64,000 nucleotides of DNA from Prostheceraeus crozeri. Lineage: Eukaryota > Platyhelminthes > Polycladida > Euryleptidae. Positions within the stretch are counted from its first letter, which is position 1. Each line of letters opens with the position of its first letter. Below, piece by piece: positions 9,602 through 22,509 of the stretch. A program made the translations under genes and the position numbers. Below the pieces are notes generated by a model that did not search any database, was not told where the DNA came from, and saw only the letters and a list, made by a program, of their open reading frames with translations. The stretch lies in assembly GCA_907163375.1 (NCBI GenBank), contig CAJQUW010011238.1, positions 31,560 through 95,559 on the forward strand. The letters run 5' to 3'.

Positions 9602-9787
9602 CTTATTTTTAAATTGAAATAAAAAGTCGTAAATAGAAGGGAGTGACGTCTTTATTTTCATTTATTTGGAAATTACGTATCCTTCTATATCAACAATACC
9701 GCCTACGTTTAGTCAAATAGATGTTATGCGACCTGTGAGAACGCAATAATCAGACATTCTACGGACTTGTTGAAAATTTTGTACATA

Positions 9788-9931
9788 CAGACCGTTTCCT
9801 AAATCGCTGCACAACACGAAAAGCTCTTCTATCTTTTGTCTATTCTCATAAAATTTAATCGTGAGCTCATAATGAATGATCACTAAACGTATTCACTTGA
9901 CCACTCGAGACACCAGGCTTAGGAAACACTG
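9788..9931. mobile_element. Tc1/mariner-type MITE, 144 bp
   Basis: Flanked by TA on both sides. The left end reads CAGACCGTTTCCTAA and the right end, inverted, CAGTGTTTCCTAAGC. No coding capacity. End shape and TA target fit the Tc1/mariner group. Confidence 0.6.
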
Positions 9932-10315
9932 TACTAGTTTGCCTAATTAAATGAAGTAATTAGGGATTGGAAGTCTGCTGTTTCACAGCTGATCATTTCA
10001 TGTCGGCACTCGTCTGTCCGTCCTCTTGTCGTTGTTAGAGGTCACAATCCCGGGATCCCAGGATTGGGCTCCGATAGTAGGTGCTGATACATTTTGTGAG
10101 AATCATAGAACAATGTACAACGTCTTACCGTCTAGCTCGCAATAATAGAGTAATACTAAAAAACATGAGTGCAATCCTGATAGAGTTAATCATATTTATT
10201 TAAAATTCAGATCAAAATTATGACAGTTCGCATTCGAATTTACCATCAACGCATGCTGTACAAATTGGAAAACCCAGAACTGTGCATTATTTGACCATAA
10301 AAGCTGAATAAGATA

Positions 10316-11942
10316 CAGTCCGTTTCATAAAAAGTGGATCATCCTAAAATTTGACTAAATAAAACATAAGTATGATACAGAAAGCATTTTTCATGTTATT
10401 TCATGTCCCTAATATATTTAAATGTCCTTATATAATCTGATAAGCTATGATACAGTAACAGTTCTTAAGAAGCTAATATTTTGTGGCCCTACCCTTATTG
10501 TCAATGACATTAGGCTACCAATTCGTCTAGGCATTGATTCGATGATATCGTTGATTTTTGACAGATCTAACTTTCTCCACTCTCTTTTTAACAGTGACGT
10601 AAGTTGTGATACGCCGTCTGTAGGTAGCAGTGAACGACGAACGTTACGTTTTAGAATACTCCATACATTTTCTATGGGATTCAGATCAGGAGAACGAGCT
10701 GGCCAAGATAATGTCCTAAGCCCTAATTGAGACTTGCATAAGTTGACTCTACTACTCCTGTGACACGTAGCATTATCATCCATAAATAACCAAGTCGATG
10801 GATCACCAAGTTGATCTGTCATTTGGCCAATGTTCATTCGTAAAACATTCACATAGCGTTCAGAATTCATGGGTCCAAATGCCAGCCCAAATCAGTGGAG
10901 TCGAACCACCTTGTACCCGGGGACGATGTAAATGTCTCGGAATTTCCTGATCAGATTTTATCCATAATCTCAATCGACCATCACTATCCTTCAGACGGAC
11001 TGATGCCTCATCAGACCAGACAACCCGATCCCATTGATTTCGCCAGTGAAAATGACTCATTGCCTACCTGAGACGTCTTTTTGTATGCTGATCTGATGAT
11101 TCGATCTGAGAGGGCCTCTTACAGCTCTTGAAATTCGACTCAATAAGTTTCTACGAATAGTGGACTTAGAAATAGACGAGTCTAGTGCAGCCATCTCAGT
11201 TAACGAGAGACTTGGATCAACTTTAACAAATCTCAAAATTAGGCGGTCACTACGTTTGGATGTTTTGCGTGGACGGCCAGAGCCCTCTTTACGACAGAGT
11301 CGAAAATCATCATTATGCCATCGATGCACATTTGTGTAAGGGACATTTAGTCGCTTGCTTGTAGCTCGCAAAGAAAACAACCCTAGTTCTAGCAAGGCTG
11401 ACACTTGCCTTTTGTGAATGCGATCTCGTTATTGTTCAGTTGTGCTTTGTATTGTTTTCAACCGGTAAGAAATAGATTTCTAGCTGAAAGCAATCAGGAG
11501 TGCTGCCAACACCACCGCAACGAAGTCAGGAAGCTATGGAACATGAAGTCCAGTTAATCACATGTAGCAGTTACATTATTGTTGATGAATAATGGTGCTA
11601 TACTGGCTCTGATTGACCGATTTTCTTTATTTTTGTTTTGCTTGATAGCTTTTGGCTTGTAGAACAACATATTACATAACAAAGGAAACAAATGTAATTT
11701 TATAAGAGTGAGGTATGATTTTGTGTAACATTGCTAAATGAAGATCAAATTATCTACTATTTTTTTATCTATAACAGGAAAACAACTCAATATTCATGCT
11801 TAAAATTTCCAACAATGATATTAGTAAGCACAACTGACATATCTTCCAAATTTCAGAGAAATTCTTTCAAGTTTGGCGGAGTTAGACAAAGTTGAAGTTA
11901 AGGCGATGTTTAAGGGTGATCCATTTTTTATGAAACAATCTG
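10316..11942 (-). mobile_element. Tc1-like DNA transposon, complete length, broken gene
   Basis: 1627 bp between TA dinucleotides (10314-10315 and 11943-11944). The terminal repeats begin CAGTCCGTTTCATAAAAA and CAGATTGTTTCATAAAAA and continue with GTGGATCA-like and TGGATCA-like blocks. The internal transposase is on the minus strand. A second copy of the family starts at 62861 in the opposite orientation. Length, TA target and gene content are typical of Tc1. Confidence 0.9.
10445..11430 (-). pseudogene. Tc1-like transposase (broken)
   Basis: Three successive minus-strand frames cover a whole Tc1 transposase: paired helix-turn-helix (VSALLELGLFSLRATSKRLN, then GRPRKTSKR), catalytic VVWSDEASV (first Asp), WLFMDDNATCH (second Asp) and SPDLNPIENVWSILKR (Glu, DD34E spacing), ending FLRTVTVS. 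Breaks lie near 11060 and near 10865, where the frame changes. The N-terminal stretch before VSALLELG has no ATG in frame before a TAA; the same TAA is present in the copy at 63 kb, so it either predates both insertions or the family uses another start. Confidence 0.85.
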
Positions 11943-12664
11943 TAGTAATAAGAGTAAAACCCGCCACTAAATTTTGTATCAATAATTTATCTTCCTTATT
12001 AAATTAACTCCCTAATTCCGATCGGGATCCAGTGATTTGTGATCCCCAGTCATCATTGACTGAGTTGTAAAAATCTTGTCGATCCCCTTATCGGACGCAG
12101 GCGTCAGCAACTATGGCGAGAAGAATTGCTTTTGTTTGTGAACAGGTGCAGAGCAGACAGGCGACTCCGTCTGCAGATCAGAGATTCGAAATCTTCTGAC
12201 CTCAACTCAACCGAGAGAAATGATGACTCACCAAATGACTGAGTGTGGGAATAAGACAAATTTGAAGTTTGCCAGTGAACGGATGGGCTGATCTTAATAA
12301 AACTTACATATTCCTTCAGCTGATAACAGCAGCATTCTTTTAAATCCCAACTCGAAGATGCCCCAGCTTCAATACAGTAAAAGTTATTTAATTGTGTGCA
12401 TTTTACCCCTAAAAGCACTGTTAACGCGACAGTAGACACAAAATCAGATAAAAGTGTTGATTGAGTAAAACTGTACTAAATGTTGTCAAAATTCAAAAAG
12501 CAATATATCATCTGAAAGCTTGACACAAACCTGATTCAATGGTGATAATCTTGAATTTCTGCATTCCGGAGTTTTGTCTGACTGTAGGCATCGGTGAATG
12601 AATTGACCAAAAATTCATACTTATAAGTCTGCTGACCACAACTGATCACTTCAGAAAATGTATG

Positions 12665-12795
12665 TCGAAATAACTTATGGAACATGAGGTGTCATATGGT
12701 ATATCGCTTATTAGAATTGAACCAGGATTTCCAAGCGAAAATCACATTTCAAAATGGGTTAACTTTTTTGTGCAATTATCTATGAAACGGTCTAC
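12665..12795 (-). repeat. Transposon end fragment, inverted relative of 5399-5520
   Basis: On the minus strand the sequence starts AGACCGTTTCATAGATAATT and continues with the blocks shared with 5399-5520. Ordinary divergence between the two suggests old copies. Confidence 0.5.
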
Positions 12796-12879
12796 TGCAA
12801 ATAATGATATTGATTGCTTTATATCACTATGCATTAGACATGTGTTTAAATTTGATAGAGTATAGTAATTGCGCTTACA

Positions 12880-14095
12880 ATCCTCTTAGGTGCTCTGTGA
12901 AGCTCAAGTGTTTTGCATTTTCAATATCCAATGACGGAGTCAAAAGCTTCATTAAAGTCGATGAAGGTGGCTACAATTGACAACTACCGGTGTTAATAAA
13001 CTTCTGCGACACGTTTTAAAATGTGCATTTGCTCCAAACAGCTTCGCTCTCTTTTTCAGAACCGTTTTGGAGGGGGTGTAACGAACCATCAATGGTGTCA
13101 TAGATTAGATATGATAGAAAGACTTTCTGTTGAAAAAGTTTGTAGCAGTAGACATAAGTGCAGCACTCCTATATAATCAATCATTCGTTTAAGGCTTTCT
13201 TTGGAACATGAATTATATTTTCCACGATCTTGCATTTTTTCCAGTCGTTGAAAGCTTTGTTGCATACATTGGATAGCTCAGTTTTAACTTTTTCGTCTCC
13301 ATAGTGCAATAAGTCTATTCATGTAGTCTATGTTCATGGAAGTCTCAATGCCAGTGTCATTGGCAAGTCTCAAGTCCAAACTCATTTCGCTTGCATTAGT
13401 GGTCATAGTGTGTTCATCCAATGTGAATTAGGATATCGTCGTCATTTGCTGTTAACACAGCACAATATTTGTTGTAGCTCTTGAAATTTCATCAATGCAG
13501 GCATTGAATAGATCGGATAGATTGAATAGATACACACACACTGCTTGAAGAGTTCGTTGTGGGAAGATGTAAGTAGCTACAGATGGTCCAAATGATATCG
13601 CAAGCATCGCTCATGTGATTATCTCTTCAGATTGGGCTGCTTTACTACTCATCTCATCTAGGAATCGAGCCTTCTCAAGCTGTAACGATTGTTCAGCGGC
13701 TTTAACTGCTTCCTGCACTCTGGTAGTGCTGCTGCTCCCGTGAGACATGAAAAATCGAATATAACTTATTTCTCGAATGATGATCGAAGTCTTATCTTCA
13801 ATATGGCCGTTATTATCGGCTGATTGTATCACACTTTCCCCGTTGTTGCTTGCATTACTGTGGCCAACGCCTCTGGTTGATCTGCTGCATGCATCGAGGC
13901 CAACTCGAGCATTGAAATCTCCAGCTACGGTTGTCAATATTTATGGGACTGATGCTAAGTGCTCTCTCAAAGTTCCGTAACCGTAAAACACTTCCATATC
14001 GTTATATGCTGCAATGATGAGTTCCGACTACGAGTAGGCAGTCATTAGGACAAGATGGCCAGATTTATTTCTATCAAAACCCAGGACACCTTACA
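12880..14095 (-). pseudogene. Broken APE-type LINE (endonuclease and RT relic)
   Basis: On the minus strand, the endonuclease block AAYNDMEVFYGYGTLREHL followed by TVAGDFNARVGLD lies at about 13900-14030. The RT landmarks KAFNDWKKCKIVENIIHVPK (about 13240-13180) and the motif A block ATFIDFNEAFDSVI (about 12972-12927) follow in the right order. The frame is broken several times and motifs B and C are missing, so it is an internal relic of a non-LTR retrotransposon. Clade not resolved. Confidence 0.7.
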
Positions 14096-14099
14096 AAAA

Positions 14100-16590
14100 T
14101 AGGAAAAAGAGTCTATAGATGCTCATTGCATTTTCACAATGCTTTTCAAAAAAAATTATCTTTGTTAATACAAGCAGTGAATATTGTTGGTCTCATGGAG
14201 TAAGCATGTTTAGGTATGAGCAAGACTCAGTATTAATTACTTGGTCTTTGTGATTGCAGTTTCGATTTTATCAAATGAACTCTTGATTGCTATCTGGTAC
14301 CACATGCTAGATGCGGTTCTTTTTACTATTTTGGAGAAATTACATAGGCATTGATGATCATGGTGGTATCACAGAAGAAATAATAGCCTTTTTCAAATCC
14401 TATAAAAAATAACTAATTTTTGCGCTTGACATGTCATGACTTACCTGATGCTGAAAAAATAAGACATCACTATCAAACACAGTGATCATAATTGTCTTTC
14501 AGATATTCACGCTAATGGGTCCGTAATAATATTCAGATTAATGATAGGTCTATAACTTAATTTAGTGAATCATAAAATCGCTGCACTACCGGTAGGAAAA
14601 TTGAAATGTCCACATTTGTAAATGTAGTTGAATTCCAATCGCATAGAGTGACATGATTGCAGCAATTCAGAACTCCTTTCTGCACAATGATTTTTTATTG
14701 ACCCTAGATGCATTCTATTAGTTGGTAATTTATACAAATATGTCAGCCATCCAGCCTGTAGGAAAATTAAGCTATTAAGTAAATTGCCAATTCAGAAGAC
14801 TCGAAAATTGAGCAACGAAGTAGAATAGGGTTTTAATTTATTTGTATGAAGACTTAAATCATATTTAATGCTCCTTCCAAAAATTTCCTCCCTAAATGCT
14901 TTATTTTCCTTTTAATCAAGATTTTTATCAGCAAATTTTCATTCTGTTTGATTTCCAATAAGTTTCATTCTACTTGAATATTGAAATCTAAATCTCAAGT
15001 ACCAAATATCTAACATAAGTAAACACAGGAATCATTTGCAAAATTTCACGTTTTTGAATAATTATGAAATGTTTTCTACACATCAGAAGTAGGCATGCAG
15101 TCTCCGCAAAATCTACTATATACGTACATGTACATGTACCTACCTGCTCTACGGTTGATCTCTACACCCACGAATTACAGCGTTAGACTGGTCAGACTCA
15201 TGTTGCTGCAATCACGGAATCTTTGCATCCTTTCAGTCCATGTTATTTTTTTGAAGTCTTCCTATGATCCGTAAACTCACTACAGGTATATTTTATACTT
15301 TGTAGCCTGTGTGTAATCTGAGCTTCTATTTGCGATTCGTATATTTCTGTCTTCCTAATAGTCCGGCAGCCAGAACGAGTTTCTTCAGGGAACGAGGCCG
15401 AGAATGAGGCTTTTACAGAATGATTTACACTAGATGCCTACTACGAATCGGTGCATCTGCCGAGTTCTAGTGAGTTCCTCTTGTTCTACTTTTTGATTTC
15501 ATTATTCAAGTGAATCTTTACTGGTTTCATTCGCCATTTTCAGAATTTTTTGGCATTTCACTTCTTTTTGTATTCTGCTATTGAATGCCTACCTCTTCGT
15601 TTCCCTTCCGTATATACAATAACAAATTCTCATTTCCTTTTCACCCATGTGCATTTCAATGTACATGTGTGCTTTTGCCGATAACTCGTGGTGTTTGAGC
15701 ATCAACTACCATGTATTGTATTGCTGTGTTATTGCTATTCCCTGAGGTACATAAAATACGTTTTTTGGTACTACTCAGTAATTTACATTTCTAAATTCTA
15801 CGCTGATTATTTTCCTCGACTGAGAAGGCAAGTGTGCTTCCGACTTCATGAACCGCAACCAACTGACCAAACTTAATTGCGCTTTTTCAGAGTAATGCAT
15901 CGTCCTTACTGAGAAAAGTGCTATAATGCGCAATTTTTTACTGAATGAAATTTAAAAACTGAAGCTGACACCTGTGCAAGTTGGAAGAATTTTCCAGTGC
16001 TACTAAGAGCAAGTACATTATTCGTAGCGTAAATGTGGCGAATGCTTTATCTCTAACCGATCCATTGCATGGGTCCTTTCAGTTTCCTCCTGTAGGATGA
16101 TTCATACGCCTGCATTAGCAGTGAACATTGCATTTCAGGACAACAGTTTTCATCAAGTAGTTGGTATAATCTAAATGAAATGGACTGATTCAGCCTCATG
16201 ACTTCACGAAAGCTTCTATTGGCTTTTTGGGAAGATAGCCGACCGTTTCCATCCGATCATTGTGCTTGAGCTTCAGTTGAGGAAAGAGTTGGAACTATTG
16301 GCCAAAAGTCACAATTATTCAGATAAGCACTAACACAACATTTCTGCCACTATGCCATCGTACAGTTTCGCAACTTTTGTGTGTTGTCATTTGCCGAAAG
16401 TATAACATCATTTTCTATTATTACCAAACCAGCGGTTTTACTTGTGCAACTTTGACTTATCCAAATGTTTATCGCTTATTGAACACATGTTTAAGATTAA
16501 GTGCGATGTATAAACGTGTACTAATGACAGCGGCAAAATCTTATCTACCAGTACGATTAATAATTCAACTGAGGTCAAGTACATCTAAAT
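14100..16590. other. No recognisable gene or element
   Basis: AT-rich sequence with only short chance frames. A small alternating ACATGTAC run lies near 15125-15140. Nothing else was recognised. Confidence 0.5.
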
Positions 16591-16596
16591 ATTGAC

Positions 16597-17231
16597 CCCA
16601 TAGAGTAGGGATATACGTATAGGTAGAGTGTCGACTCAAAAAAGTGTCTGTATACAGTGAAATTTTTTATATGACAAGATTCAGTTTTTTGCGGAGATTG
16701 CGTTCCCGTGGTCCAAAAAAATATTTGAGCAGTTTAAAAAATGTCAAAATTTTGCCAATTTATATACTACCGAGATGACTCCTTTATGTAAGTGGTATGC
16801 AACAAGTTGGATATCAAAAGGAATGAATATTTGCTAATAAGCATCCTAACTAAGCGGAAATTATGCTGATTATCAAGGGATTTTCATGATCCGTTTTATA
16901 ATGGAAGTCTTCATGAAAAAGTCGATATCTTATTGTGCTTTATTGGCTGAAATTTCAAGTTTCTAATTCATGAAAGCAATAGCAGGTCATCGAGTTGGCA
17001 ATTTAACAAATATTGCCTCTCCAAGGATGTCATGACACGGGCAATCTGTAAAATGATATCATTTCCATCTGCTTTGAAATCATGATCAGTCAATTCCGTT
17101 GTAATTTCTTCAAAACTGCATAAATATGTATATCTCACATTTTGAAACAAATCCGAGTGTATCTCCCTTGAGTTCATTTAATAAAATCGAAAGTGTATAC
17201 ACATTGGGGATTTAATAAATGTGGAGTTACC
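16597..17231. repeat. Unclassified repeat, relative of 34024-34868
   Basis: Collinear similarity with 34024-34868: both begin CATAGAGTA, then share TTCAGTTTTTTGC, TTGCGTTCC, CTAAAAAAATATTTGA-like and ATCTTATTGTGCTT, and later CATGATCAGTCAA and ACATTGG-GATTTAAT. The minus strand of the last part is open (16968-17177) and its other copy keeps the partial motif LTDHD with a similar acidic stretch after it. This may be an unknown mobile element or duplicated host sequence. Confidence 0.65.
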
Positions 17232-17239
17232 ACTCTACC

Positions 17240-20200
17240 TGATATATTTACTCTATGATTGACCCCTACATGATATGGACTATTTTTGATTGGTTGATTG
17301 ACAGTAATTGATTTCTATAACTCATCAATAATTGCACATAAATTTTGATTTCATAATGATAACAAACTTCTTCACGTTGTCAGCTGTCTTGAAGCAAATG
17401 ATTCAAAAAGGATACAGGATATATGATCTGCGTTCATTTACATCGCACATGCAATTGCAGGTTGGGCTAAATGCAGCTAAGCTGCAGTAGAAGCAATTAG
17501 GCCTCAGTTATAATTATTATCAATATGTTTTAAGGATCTGATCAAAGTTGTAGAGATTTTGTTTTCTAGAACTCATGCTAGGTAATAGAAGTATAACTAC
17601 ATGTACTGATGTATCTTCGGCGCTAGAATAGATGGAAATCTTACAGAAAAAAGAAAACATCAACGTCATTTTCAGAGAATGATTTTTCATTTCTGATAAC
17701 AATTTCGTCACAATTACGTCTCGACTAAAAACAGTCATAATTTTCAGTGTTTGATAAGCCGCTCAAACTACATCCATCCTTCGACCCCTCAATGCTCAAT
17801 TAATGAAAAGTTTTATTGGACCAATTCATTCATGCTTGTCTATCATAGCTTGTCCTGTAGGATCCATTGGGATTATCTCAGTGTACAGTCACCATCATTT
17901 GGTGTCCATACGATTGACGAATTTATGGCCGTGGGAAACCCATAATAGCGGAGTGAGTTAACTGGTAGAATTGTAGATAGTGAGAGCAGAATAAAAATTG
18001 AGTGTTTTAACAATCCCGGACAAACTAATGGAGGGTTATTGTTTTAAAGTGGAAACCTCATATCTTTCATCGTTGTCAGTTAACCGCTAGACTGAGTCAA
18101 GTAGAGTGAAATAAAAAGGAGACGTCCAAACTTTTGGTTATATTTTTGCGTCATCGATGAGTTAAGAGTTTTGCAAATAAGTGGGAGAATTACCAAGCGA
18201 CAGCTCAAATACTGATTTATTCTTCCTGAATGAAAGTTTCAAAGTGATTGAATTGATTTACAAAGTTAATTCTGAAAAGTTAACGTTTGATTTCTGTGAA
18301 TAATTAAAGCTTCTGCACTTTTCAACGATGTGTTCTCATTATGTCTCTGTTTAAGCAGATCTGCTGACGAAAAAGTGTGTAAGTTGTTAATGCGAATGTT
18401 TAAAATTAAATATTGAAAGCCTTTGCGCCTTCATTTTTTGGAAATGGATTTTTCATTTAAAAGGCACAAATTGAATTAGTTTAATCCTGTGTTCAGATCC
18501 TGAATCAATTTATCGCTAATTGCATCGTGTAAATCATTCATAAAAGTTTTGTTTATTCGAATCTTCTAGTCTCCTTATCAGCTAAGTTGCAAGTAGAATG
18601 ACTAATCATTTCAGCCTGGTTACAATTTGAGTTCGTTGCAAAATATCCTGCATTAATTCCAACCCGTTGCTGATAAAGATTGTTGACACTTCCATTTATG
18701 CACTACCTTGTTTGCTACCAAGGTCTAGTTGATACAAATGCTAGCGAATTTCAAAGAACTTTTGCAGGAGCAAAACAATATGATAAGGAGAATTTCACGT
18801 ATTTCCCCAATTAATTGAATTTGAAGCTCTATGTATTTGGCTGTGTAATTTACATTACATTGTCTATTGCTGTTCTGATGATCAAGTACAGCTTCATTTG
18901 AAAGAAAAAAAGTTGAAATTGCAAACGATTTCCATCTCACTATATAGGGCAATTATCAGGAAGACCAGAGTATTGCGGGCCGGAATTCTACGCTTCATCT
19001 AGACATGACCTTATCAACCAGCTGCCCTTTAACCTAATTGTCGTACTCATTATTGAAATATATGAAACAATAGCACTTGCCGAATTTCATTTTTCTCATC
19101 CCTTTCATTTTCAGACTATCCCTTATATCATTTACACGCTTTATTGCATCAAAATCTACGTAATGTTTTTTCATATCACGAGAACTTTTGTAAAAAAGCA
19201 TTCTCGACTTTTATCAGAGAGGTATGATAATTCGGCCACTCTAAATATATTTTTTCATAATAAAACGGGTTGCAGCACAGGTATCGAAAGGGTAAATTTA
19301 AGCAGCTACCGCTACAGTCTATTGATGTTCATACCTTTAATAAACTAAGATGTCCCAGACTTGAATCGAGAAACTTTTATGCATATAAGACACGAATCTG
19401 GTACTGATCTGGCTTTTGCTGAAAAAAGCTTCCGTCTGAGCGGGAAGAGTTATAGTGGAAATGACAATGCAATTGCCACGAATAAAACAATGAAAATCTT
19501 TTTATATAAATATACATGTACTATTATAATGGCGCCATTACTTACATACACTACTATGATCTTGATTTCTGAATAGTTTTTGTCTATGACTAGTTTGAAA
19601 GAATATTCTCTTGGAATAATGAGGCATTTAACCGCACAGTAGGCCTTTTTCAAATCACGAAGCACGTTTTCCTCACAAAATCCAAATATAGCCGGCTACA
19701 CTAAAAGTAGCCAGAATGTAGTGATTACTTTGGCACAGTGCACTAGGTTCTTCGTGTTTCTAAAGGTTTCAAAGAACTCGTACAAAGACTTCCGCAAGTC
19801 GCATATCTATCCTTAGATATTTGCTTTCCAAAACATGCTAAAAATTAGGAAAATTTATTGAATTCGTCCCTGAAGTATTATTTGCATCTTAATATTGAAA
19901 AACATTTGAATTGATGGTCATTCATCATGGGATGATTGATAACATGATCAACGATTCAATTGTTTGAGATTTGGGATTGTTTTCTGAACTAGAATGACTT
20001 TTGAAATTTTTGCCCATTAGCCTCTAAAGAAAACGGTGAAATTCAATTTGAAAAACATTTCCTCGACATCAAGTTGGAAAACAACTAAATCCAAGACCAA
20101 AGGTAAAAAACCTAGGTTTTAGGCCTCAAGTTTTATGCAAATTAATGAAAGAAAATGGAAACTTCTATCATGCTTGAGTGTGTATTGCAAACATTATTAT

Positions 20201-21950
20201 TTGAGACTTTCATACGACTAATAATTTAGATAATGAGGACTGACAATATTGTTTTTTTTTCTGCTGTTTACTCATGCAGCTAATAATCATGCATTGATAA
20301 TAAGGAAATGATAATGCGTTTCACGACAAAAACTGAATTCCTGCAACTGCAAACATTCGTCTTTTCTAAATAATTGCATGTGCATAATTTCAAACGCTTC
20401 AAAACATATTCATGTTATCCGGTGCTTTGGAAGCTAGGGTAATGCACTCAAGGTCATCTAATCCAATATGAACTCTAGGTCCAACCTTGTCCGACACAAA
20501 GGCATGTCGTGAATAGAGAGCTCTTACTTGGCTAAAATGCAGCATTCCTAAAAAAACACACTTATGCCTCGTTTTTCTGTGCCATATTACGTAGCAGTAT
20601 AATCGCACGATTAATCGGGCCATCAATAATCTCGCGATTAGGGATTTCACAATTGATTGATGGATTGATCGCTCTCAAAAGGGCTGAATAGAAGCCTTAT
20701 TTGATGCATCAAATCACCCATTTTTCAGATAAAAAATTCTTAATTGATTGCAAATTTTTGACCAAGTGAAATACTGTCATTCAATGCTGATTAAGGCTTT
20801 TCCAGTTTTTTCTGATTTAAATGTATAATCAGGCAAAGAGCAAAGACGCAAGCTGAAAAGTTCCTGACATACATAGAACTACCATATTTAATTTGTGTAA
20901 TCAATGACAGCTCCAGAAAATGCAAATAATATATTCCATGCACATGAAAATGGATTTGGTGGTAAATTCGACAGTGCTCCTAAAGTGACTGATTGTTTTT
21001 TCCATCGCATGCTTTTCAGAGTGGCTGGCAATTTCTATGAAATTATCAAATAAGAGCATGCTATGAAAATATTAGAAGAATAAGTTTCGTTTTTTAATTG
21101 AAATCGAGAGAACGTAAGTAAGTCAGTAAGGAATGACACATGCGCTGCAATATAATTTAAGTTATTCATAACAAAAAAATGACGTAGTCACAAAGCAGTT
21201 CTGTAATAGACTCGTTCTGCTGCAAGGTACTGTCAGTCTTGCATTTCTTGGTTGAGGCACGATCAAATATAATGGATGACTTGTCAATTAGCATTTTTCA
21301 AAGAAGAACTTGATATTTAACAGACGTCTTTGATGAAAATTGGTGTCATTGTTGTTGTGTTGACAGTTGAACATGACTTTAAACATATTGCGAAAGTGAG
21401 TACTCCAGCTCGTGCTGTCACACCATGTAATATCTAAAATCTACATTTCTGTGACAATTGGGAAAGGAAATGAACAGTTTACATTGAAAACTTTTCGTTG
21501 ATACAAGGAGCTTTACATGTATATTGTCTCATTCAGCAAGGGATTATTTTGGAAGAGTACATCTTTTTTTCATGAAATTCTGATACAAAAGCTCAATCCA
21601 ATTATCACTTTCAAACATAGAAATTGGACAAATCTCATAAATGTCATCAGTATACATAGAAATATAAGTTTTGGATGACAATAGTTTGATGTCCTGGCAG
21701 TGCAAGACGAAAAGGAATGTTCCTAACAAGGAGCTCTGTGGGGCACCGTTCGCTTGGTCGGCTCTATTGATGCATCTCCGTACTTTAAAGTGTTACTGAG
21801 GCCATGGCTCAACAGAATTTAAGATTTGTATTACGATTAAAGGATAATTGACATTTCTACAGCTCGTGATGAGGTCGATTGGCGACCACCGAAGTATCCA
21901 TTGCGTTTTTTGCACCAAATTCGTATGATGCATGATTCACAGAAAGTCGC
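17240..21950. other. No recognisable gene or element
   Basis: A long AT-rich interval. The frames are all short with no domain motif, no clear terminal repeats and no convincing exon with paired splice signals. Probably intron or intergenic DNA plus decayed repeats. Confidence 0.5.
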
Positions 21951-22353
21951 TGCTAATTTCATCACAAGTGTATTTCATACCTGTTCCAGTACGTCATACA
22001 CGTACCATCATCAGTGACAGCAACGAAGAACAATGAATGCATTTTTTATACATGGATGAATTATATGAGCAGATGATTACAGCAGAAATTGCATACAAAA
22101 GATATTCAAGGAATGCGAAAAAAGTAAAAGCAAATGAATATTCAGACGAAGAGAAAGTGAATGTTTTCTGAAAATTGCGTTATGTTGAAGAATCGTACAA
22201 GGAAATAAAAAAGAAAATTCGAAGCATAAATAGAGTATCGGTATTGAAAGTTTCTAAAATAAAAGTGACCTACACTATAACCTATAAAACACAGAACATT
22301 TGACGATATAAGGATGATACTCCATTTAACTGGCGCTCTTTCCTGATTTATTA

Positions 22354-22440
22354 ATATGACTGTGATCATTGCAAAGAATGTTACATCGGAGAGACTCGCA
22401 GACATTTATACACACGCATTAAGGATCATCTAAAAGGCTG
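22354..22440 (+). pseudogene. GIY-YIG endonuclease fragment
   Basis: The plus-strand translation reads YDCDHCKECYIGETRRHLYT followed by RIKDHLKG. It has the paired cysteines, the YIG strand and the Arg helix of a Penelope-like GIY-YIG domain. No RT was recognised upstream. Confidence 0.7.
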
Positions 22441-22509
22441 ATCACCATCAGAAATGTGATTACATAGACACATGCCTGCGGAACAAAACTTATAAATATT
22501 GCTACATAC

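Larger units (their letters stand above)
7181..9683 (+). mobile_element. Foldback Penelope-like element, young
   Basis: A Penelope-like retroelement bounded by inverted arms of 699 bp (7181-7879 and 8985-9683), collinear without indels and nearly identical. The right arm carries the 3' coding end and terminal region; the left arm is the same segment inverted and joined to the 5'-truncated body at about 7880. An inverted, truncated 5' copy is a known Penelope arrangement. The near-identity of the arms implies recent insertion. TATATCAAC occurs at 7141-7149 and 9686-9694 and may be the target duplication, leaving short extra sequence at the ends. Confidence 0.88.
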
